NCBI GenBank assembly: GCA_025266875.1 | Contig: JALLLT010000018.1 | Span: 186,001 to 250,000, forward strand | Length of the DNA stretch: 64,000 nt | Direction: 5' to 3' | Source of the DNA: Fennellomyces sp. T-0311 | Lineage: Eukaryota; Mucoromycota; Mucoromycetes; Mucorales; Lichtheimiaceae | In this document: positions 57,184 to 64,000 of the stretch, piece after piece | Position numbering within the stretch: position 1 is the first letter of the stretch | Layout of the letters: the number at the start of each line of letters is the position of its first letter | Position numbers and translations under genes: made by a program | Notes under the pieces: model-generated | What the model was told of the DNA's origin: nothing | Seen by the model: the letters and a program-made list of their open reading frames with translations, nothing else | Database searches by the model: none

Positions 57184-58375
57184 TTTTTTGACACAAAGAG
57201 AAAACCGTCGATGGCCAAATTCGGCAGGTGCCGCTGTACACCTGTTCTCTTCGCGTTTACTCTTTTGTTTGCACACCTGTTTGGTGGGGGGAGTGTTCAT
57301 ATGTCTTTCAATATCGACTACTTGCAAGAATCATGCGATTGAACCATGGATGCGGTCTGTGCATCTCGATTCCTCACGTATAAAGTGCTACCATGTGCAT
57401 ATTGTCCCTTTAGTTTGCGTATCAAACAAATATGGTTCCTTTTGATATCATGGAAGCTCCTTGACTTACGGTTTGAAACGCCCACTCCGTATTATTCGAT
57501 ACATAAGTACGTGACGCCAAATCAATCACACAAAGCGTTGTCGTGCGGATAGATTGTTATTGAAGAATAGGTGGATCTTTCTAGTTTGTTGCGATGTATA
57601 CCTAGTTGGCTTTATCGGTTCATATGGCCACGATCCTTCGATATATTGGATGGCTCGCTGCACTGCCTATGTACGGTTTTGATCGTGTGAAACTGCATGC
57701 CAAGAAACTTTCTGTTTATTCGCCAAGAAACATCATAACCAGGCGGCCACAGAAAACAACGAGGCAATAATAAGCTTTGTAGTAGTGCAATAAAACCATA
57801 ATCTTAATTAAAGCATAACTGGTTAAGCTTTCGTCTATGTTAGTATGCGACTACCGACATATCTTGAACCTACTTCAAGAGGAAGTTCCCAGACATAGCT
57901 AGTAATTCACAAAATATGCCACCAGTAAGCCCCCCCCCCCAAGGCCACTGTGACGTACCTTGGGGCCAGAACATTTCTTAAAGTACACTATTCCAGCCAC
58001 CTTCAACACTCGGCTAAAACAATCCAGAGAGCCAAGCATTGGTATTGGTCTCGGGTGCCACAGAATGCCGGTAACCGCTTCATGTGACCGAAACGGGTCT
58101 ACCTGTCAATACAGGCTACTTTTAAGAAATTACTGTTGGACTGGATATATCACCCATTCACGGATGCATGATCTCTTTTGATTCGGATACAAAACAAGAT
58201 AACTACTAGCCCCAATACATACTTTTTTATCTTCAAATAATAAAATAGAGTGGTATATGGTCAAACTACGTAGTTTGGCTAGATCAAGTAATTGAACTTG
58301 CTCAGCCGCACTGAAAAGAATAATATAAAAAGGCATGGTAAAAGGCAGCTCACCATCTGCATATTACCACTCATC
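57184..58375. other. Intergenic
   Basis: AT-rich gap with no gene. It holds a C11 run at 57930-57940 followed by an 8-bp inverted repeat (CCCCAAGG / CCTTGGGG, arms at 57937 and 57958). Confidence 0.5.
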
Positions 58376-59291
58376 ATGACCAAATACGATTGTAAAAGCG
58401 AGAAAAAGTCAATTTCTACCACAGAGGATTCCGATACCGAATCCGCGCGCACAATACCATCATTCACACGGAACGATATCCTAGTTTGTGCCACGCACGG
58501 CAAGATTTATGCAATGCACAAACATACCGGGGACAGACTTTGGCGAGCAGAGTTCCCTTCTGGTGGTGTTTTAGGAACCGGATCTATGGGTGGAATTGTT
58601 TCCGTTTTTATCACGGACCAAGACCGACTTTTAATTGGTGCTAGTGGTAAAACGGCATGTCTCGATCTTTTCACTGGCAAAGAAATATGGTTGAATAGTA
58701 TGAAGGTTAGAGTGGGATTCAGAAAAGAATGATCGGGCACTTAACCATTCTGATAGGGATGTTCACTCGAAGAAGTTGGAGTTATTTGCACACCAAGTCG
58801 AGTACTCAGACGAACGGATCGAGATGCCCCGCCAGGTTATTTTGAAAGCCAAGGAGCCTTGAACGAAAAGCCTGTGGTACTTTCATGTACATATGGAAAG
58901 TGCTTGGCAATTGATCTTGATACGGGTGAAGGTATACATACACAAGCAAGTGCTCATTATTTTCGTGTCGACTGATTTATGTTCTAAATATATAGAACTG
59001 TGGAGATTCGAGTCTCCCAACGGTATGCATAAGATCCCTTCGGCCTTGGTTGATCCAGACAGTGGAAAAGCATACGTTGGATCCGGTAGACGATTGTATT
59101 GCTTGAATGCAAAAACTGGTCATGTCAATTGGACAAGCAAGGTTTCAAAGGCGAAAACAGGACTCGATTATATGACACTCGCAACACCTTGGAGTTCGAG
59201 ACTTGTAGCTGAAGCATATACTGGGTTCTCTCAATTTCCTATGGCTCAAATACGGAATTCAAGAGGATCTGATTGTTGTTGTGATGATTAA
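58376..59291 (+). CDS. Short PQQ-like beta-propeller protein, perhaps truncated
   Basis: Exons 58376-58705, 58757-58931, 58996-59291 total 801 nt, 266 aa. Three PQQ/quinoprotein repeats are visible: HGKIYAMHKHTGDRLWRAEF, GKTACLDLFTGKEIW and YGKCLAIDLDTGE then LWRFESPNG and GRRLYCLNAKTGHVNW. Full PQQ propellers have six to eight blades; this one stops after about four. Around 59255 the open frame moves: the other frame reads EDLIVVVMINAS and continues to 59370, so a one-base shift may have cut the protein. Function unknown. Confidence 0.6.
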
Positions 59292-60330
59292 TGCATCATA
59301 TTTGGCGCCGTCTCGTAGTTTTACTAGATATGTTATTTTTAAAGAAAAATACTGGAGTACCTTCTGTAATTGTAACTGATTTACAAATGGAAGCCTACAT
59401 AGCATTGGTTGCTTAACAGAATGCTGTATGGTTCGCACTATGATGCTCTAGACCACTCTGAAAAGCTGTTCAATAGCGAATAAGGCCTGTCTATTTATTA
59501 TATCTGTAAGCTCCATAACAATGCGTTTAGCAGCTTTGCTACCTAGGCTTTCGCTGTATGTACGAATACTTTCTGTACTTCGAGATTCGTACCTTTCACA
59601 TTTGTCTGTCAGGATAAAGTAAATTTGTTCTATGTTGTTTTTGCTCGCATTGGTGTTCATTATTGTATTGGTGTATCTATTGGATGAGATAATCGTTTTA
59701 CAATAGTTCTTGGAAATCAGGATATGTTACACCATACTCCTTAAGCCTTTGTCTAGATTATTACCGAATTTGTCTTACTTTGGAGAGCTGTTCAAAGTGA
59801 TACACAGCACAATGTTATTTAGAAAATGCTGGTATTGGCGCTAAACATAAAAAAAATTGGAAATTGAAATTAACACAATTAATAAAGGTAAATTCCATGG
59901 CAATTTATAGGAAGTTCATCAATGATATTGTACATAGAGCACCATAGAGAGACGCCCATTTTATTTGAAGCAAAAACCATGGGTACCACGTTCAAAACTA
60001 CAAAATATTTTATCCACAACATCTTGAGAACTGATGCGCGTCTCATCATGCGGAAAATGTTACAAAAACACCCCACCGACGACTTTGTATGAGAAGCTAT
60101 CAATCAGCTTCCTTGCAACTGAAGAGAGATAGGCGTGACGATAGCTAATAACTACACCGCCAACTATTCCACTTTCCGCAATTTTATGACACCGGATACG
60201 TACGTACAAGCGTATTATTCATGGGAACGGAGAACGAGTGGACTTTTGTTAGCTGTCCAAAACAGAGATTCACAGTACATTCTTTTTTCTCCCTAAAGCG
60301 TTTTTTCAGACATGGTTGTGCTATACTTGG
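59292..60330. other. Gene-poor interval
   Basis: No supported gene. 3' flank of the PQQ gene, then AT-rich sequence. Confidence 0.4.
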
Positions 60331-60405
60331 TACCGCAAGGAAGTGACCTTATGCCTATAGCAGCAGCTCAATCATCTTCCAACAAATAAATATACATTTT
60401 CAACT
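60331..60405 (+). mobile_element. LINE 3'-tail fragment
   Basis: Aligns with 22427-22500, the tail of the LINE fragment: TACCGCAAGG, GTGACCTTATGCCTATAG and CAACAAATAAATATA against the matching bases with scattered changes. No coding part remains, as expected for a strongly 5'-truncated LINE copy. Confidence 0.65.
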
Positions 60406-62678
60406 AGATTCACAATATACAGCTACGACCCATTGTATTATAAAGTGTTTTTCCCGTCGACACAATGGCATATTTTTGTGAAGCGCCGCCGTTTCTCCAA
60501 TTCATAGTTTACACAGCTGCTTAGAACATTTCGTAATACATATGCAGGGCTTCCATCACCATGTTCTCCATACAAGGCTTGGAGCGAAATGCTCAGGGTA
60601 TCTTTTTTTAAGTCCGACTTATCAGATCGATGGGGGGGGGGGCCAGTAGTTCGGTGTAAGGCACCCATGAAACATGATCTGTGCAGTTTTCATGGGTATA
60701 CTTGACGTCACTTTTGATCGTCAGTCGGCATAGGTGATATGATTCCTCCGGAACGGGATCTGTTATTGACATGCATCCGTCTAATATTCGTATTCAAAAA
60801 CAACGTCATTAACGATTCTCCCTCTTGTCGGATTGGCTGGCAAAAGATGAACTCAATCGAAAACGTGCCTCATTATTATGCTACAGTATTGTCTCCCTGT
60901 AACGAGGCGGTGAATCTAGACACTCCTTGCAGCGACGATCCAAAAAAAAAATGTTAGCCAATTAAATTCAAGGTCAAGTCGAGGACGCGGTCAGGCTGAC
61001 AAGGTAGTACCGGGCACTTCAATCTCGGTAAACTTTATATTTTGGAACACAAAAAGTAATGGCTCACAAATGATGCTGATTACTTTGAATCCTGTTGTTA
61101 GTAGGCTGAGGGTATTATACATAGCTACTTGATTGGAATATGTATACAAATTGGGTACTCGTACAAGTTCCGCTTCATAATGTCATTTGATTCCTGACTT
61201 TACCAAACAGAAAACAAGATTTCTGTTCATCAAAAGCTACAATAAATTTTATCCTTTGAATGGTAAATAGCAAATTATTAGAAAGAAACAGAATGCTTTG
61301 CATTCAATTCGCAGTGACCGAGTATCCAGTAAAAAGAAATCTTGCTTGCAACCGATGCCAAAACATCTCACATTCTAGTATGTGTACACACACTGCTCGC
61401 CTGATCAATGGCACAAGTCATCCAATAATTCGATTCTGTTTGGAAGATCTTTTGTTATGTCATGAGAAAAAAAGGAGTTTCGTTACGATCAAAAATGATA
61501 GAAAAAGAAAGACGCGAAACATGCATAAAGTGGTTGAGAAAAAAAAGGATAACGACATCTGCAATCGATCTCAGAACTTTTTCATGTACGAAAAGTTACC
61601 TTGTTGACATCGTGTACAAGTACGTCAGAATTAAAAGAAAGGCGGGACGACCCGAAAGCTTGACGATGCATACGAAAATGCCTCTTGATAACTAACTATT
61701 ATGGGTATATTCGATGTTTTTAAAAACGGTTGTTTGTTTTCCCATAGCTAATAAGTTTTACATTTAAACGCAAAAAGGGGAGTCGTTTAGTTTGTGTGGA
61801 TAAATGTGCTGAAAGTAAGGGGTCGAGAACAATAACGATGTATGCAATTACGAGGGAACTTGCATACCTCGCAGGTAAAAAAAAATATCTTGTGATCGTT
61901 ATTCTTTTGTAGACTTCCTTTCGGGATACTCCCGAGACTGCAAAATGACGCTTTATATTATATATATATATTGAGCGCACAGTTGACAATAAGTATAATA
62001 GAACACGGTTACAATCAAGTGCATTGAAAATCTTTTGAACGGCGCGGCCTGACCCGTCAACATGCAGTATTGCTGATGGTCGATAAGGAAAAAATCGCTT
62101 ATTTAGGGCGTAGCACTTTCTTTTTTATTTGATCGCCAGTGTTGTGTGGCACCGACGTCGATCTGTGTTTGTTTGAACACAACAATCGCCCCTTCAAACT
62201 TTGCAATCCCCTGTCGCAGGAACCATTGTTTCTAAAGAACAAATGTTGTCGACACATTATACTCCCAGCCCATATATACAATATCAACATCAAAACAACC
62301 TGTCCAAGGATAATGCGTATGCAATGCAGTGCATGATATAGCCATAAAAAGAAGGACACATGTCGTAATCTCTATATGGTGTGATCTCTTCGTGTGGGGC
62401 CTATTGTAAAAAAAAAATATGGGGGAGGGGGGTGGCAAGATAATTCCCCCCCTGTTACAAAATGCGTAAGAGAAGATACCTGGACTTACGAAGCGTATAG
62501 CTATTACAATTGCATGGCTTGGCGAATACTGCTCAATTTTTTTTACTGCGCCTGAATACCCCCCTCCCCCCTTGGCACACATATATGCATGGGCTAAATA
62601 TAAGATGCGGGCGTAAAAGCCTGGGTCTTTCTTCTTCCTCTTTACACATATATTTTTTCTTTATCTTTTATCCATTAC
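60406..62678. other. Gene-poor interval
   Basis: No supported gene. G11 at 60632-60642 and G/C runs at 62421-62452 and 62559-62571 stand out. ORFs at 61260-61695 look like noise. Confidence 0.4.
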
Positions 62679-63065
62679 ATGAGCAACTCTTCTCGGTCAA
62701 CAAGTGTTTTAACAAATTCATCAAGTAGTGTATGGTCAAGATTTTCCAGCTTATTCCATCGTCGACGGAAAAGTCGCCAACATCGACGTCCATTATCAAC
62801 CTCCTTTTGTAGCAGCTCCTCCATTACTCAAACCACCATATCAACCACACGCCATAGTTATTGCGATTCTATGGTATCCCCCTCACCATCAAAAGACGCC
62901 ACCCTCTTTGCCATCCCACCCTATAGCCCCACCTATTGCAAGACCAATGAGTTCCCGTACTCCAATTTTTATGTCAAGTTGCCTGATGGCAGATACATGA
63001 TACGATACCGGTCTGGGAACCGCGAAATCCTCGGCACCGAGATTATTGAAGGCTATATGATATAG
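62679..63065 (+). CDS. Hypothetical 128-aa basic protein
   Basis: Intronless, start ATG at 62679, preceded by a CT-rich leader. The N-terminal half is Ser/Arg-rich (FHRRRKSRQHRRP). The C-terminal 30 residues are YVKLPDGRYMIRYRSGNREI then TEIIEGYMI, which resembles short mucoralean proteins of unknown role with a DGRYM-x-RYR end. No known domain. Confidence 0.65.
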   Translation: MSNSSRSTSVLTNSSSSVWSRFSSLFHRRRKSRQHRRPLSTSFCSSSSITQTTISTTRHSYCDSMVSPSPSKDATLFAIPPYSPTYCKTNEFPYSNFYVKLPDGRYMIRYRSGNREILGTEIIEGYMI

Positions 63066-63334
63066 CCTGAAAAGGGACATGAAATATGTAATGTACGCTA
63101 TTATGTAATATGAATTGTAATTACTTCTTAGATCTTGTTTGTACCATTTTTTCCTTTCTCGATTAAGAAAAGAAAAGAAAATTATGTTTCTTTTTTGCAC
63201 TTGAAAATGAAAAAAAGGGTGGGGGTTTAGAGGAAGAAAAGAAGAAAGGGGGGGACTTTTTTTTTGTGAGTGTCTTGTGAATGTCGATTGTTGGCGTGTG
63301 TGTGTTGAAAGAGGTTAAATGAATGTAAGACAAA

Positions 63335-64000
63335 TTATGATAATGCGGATGATGACGGTTTCCGAGCACTCAACGCCCAGATTTTCATGTGCCAATGATA
63401 GTGTGTACATTCCTGAAAGTATCTCTCGAGCACCATAGTATACTCGTCTGGGTTCTTCAGGAGTCTCTGTGCGAGGAACGGTTTCAATGACCGCATTACA
63501 CTCTTCCATGACCACAGCATCTCGCTTGCAATCGGATCGCCTTCCTTACCTATATCAATATGCGCGTTGAGTTAATTCACATTGGTACGACAGAAGCGGA
63601 ATAAACTCACCAAACTCAATTGCCCGTACATCCTGCTGAATATCAGCAAATGCCGTATCCACCATGAGTGGTTGAAGCTTTGAAGCAATCCAAGGATCTT
63701 GACCCCGGTCCTGCATGGCCCGATGTACTAAAGCCAAATCGATCAGTATCTCTATGCGATTTGTTCCCATGGAAAACCTACATGTTGTCAATACAGCGTC
63801 CATCAATTGCGATTGACCCATTTCCTGTTATATAAGAAAACGTGTTTTAGCAAAGTCGCTCTACACGTGGAAAGAAGTGTTCTACAAGAAAACGGACCGT
63901 AAAATCCGACTCGACCAACTGGACAAGTCCGCCTGGTTTAAGGACCCGAAAGATCTCTGCAAGCACCTTTGGCCACTCTGTGGTTCGAAGGCCTACGATG
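63335..64000 (-). CDS. SAM-dependent methyltransferase, 3' part
   Basis: The gene runs off the right end. Exons seen: 64000-63898, 63824-63611, 63549-63335. The first carries LAEIFRVLKPGGLVQLVESD, the post-II/III block of class I AdoMet methyltransferases. The rest is helical (TTCRFSMGTNRIEILIDLAL) and ends WALSARKPSSSALS. The AdoMet-binding Gly loop lies outside the window. Substrate unknown. Confidence 0.8.

Noticed and set aside
61260..61695. 115-aa and 77-aa overlapping ORFs
   Set aside because: Low-complexity Lys/Arg-rich text in AT-rich DNA with no family likeness.
1..64000. tRNA, rRNA or CRISPR
   Set aside because: No cloverleaf with box A/B, no rRNA core blocks and no spaced short repeats were found by eye; a tRNAscan run would be decisive.

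Overview
This is a nuclear fungal window, most likely from an early-diverging fungus of the Mucoromycota. Genes are dense on both strands and carry many introns of about 45-80 nt with GT/AG ends and a ctaac/ctgac-like branch site. Short AT-rich gaps separate them. Several proteins have a mucoralean look: an A20/AN1 protein, a SERTA-like polyQ protein, a C-terminal GRYMIRY-type small protein and an expanded-family type 620-aa protein. The transposon debris includes LINE and Mutator-like sequences. No plasmid, phage, CRISPR or tRNA signal was seen. The genus cannot be fixed from sequence alone.

Layout. 0-10 kb: LRRC58-like LRR protein, thaumatin-like secreted protein, MFS exporter and GPI-type GH16/CRH cell-wall enzyme (both minus), a 43-aa Cys-rich protein, prohibitin 1 (minus), and a 10-exon SLF2-like (CANIN) protein that fits the Smc5/6 pathway. 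10-19.4 kb: Rab32-type GTPase, a gene-poor stretch with a decayed gene, cytosolic isoleucyl-tRNA synthetase, an AT-hook protein and an orphan protein. 20-27.3 kb is the accessory island: two diverged direct repeats about 7 kb apart enclose a 252-bp tandem repeat, a Mutator-like transposase wreck (minus) apparently split by a LINE fragment (plus), and an intact 11-exon gene for a 620-aa protein of unknown function. 27.5-37.5 kb: adenylate kinase 3, lipid phosphate phosphatase, an alpha/beta-hydrolase fused to a dual-specificity phosphatase, a 516-aa secreted orphan and uridine phosphorylase. 37.5-41 kb is gene-poor with a broken HET-domain gene. 41-55 kb is a housekeeping block: NDUFA9, SERTA-like protein, A20/AN1 protein, Pcl-type cyclin, ORMDL, DPH5, a one-TM protein, a SAPS phosphatase subunit, RRG7, NIP7 and DBP3. 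55-64 kb: GATA-finger protein, a short PQQ propeller (possibly truncated), gene-poor sequence with a LINE tail, an orphan small protein and the 3' part of a methyltransferase.

Gene models were spliced by hand. Where exon lengths are given they were checked to sum to a multiple of three. First exons of the Rab and IleRS genes, one junction in the hydrolase-phosphatase gene and one in the MFS gene remain unresolved. Themes shared by neighbours are limited: NIP7 and DBP3 (ribosome assembly) are divergent on a 146-bp gap; GH16 and MFS are co-oriented.
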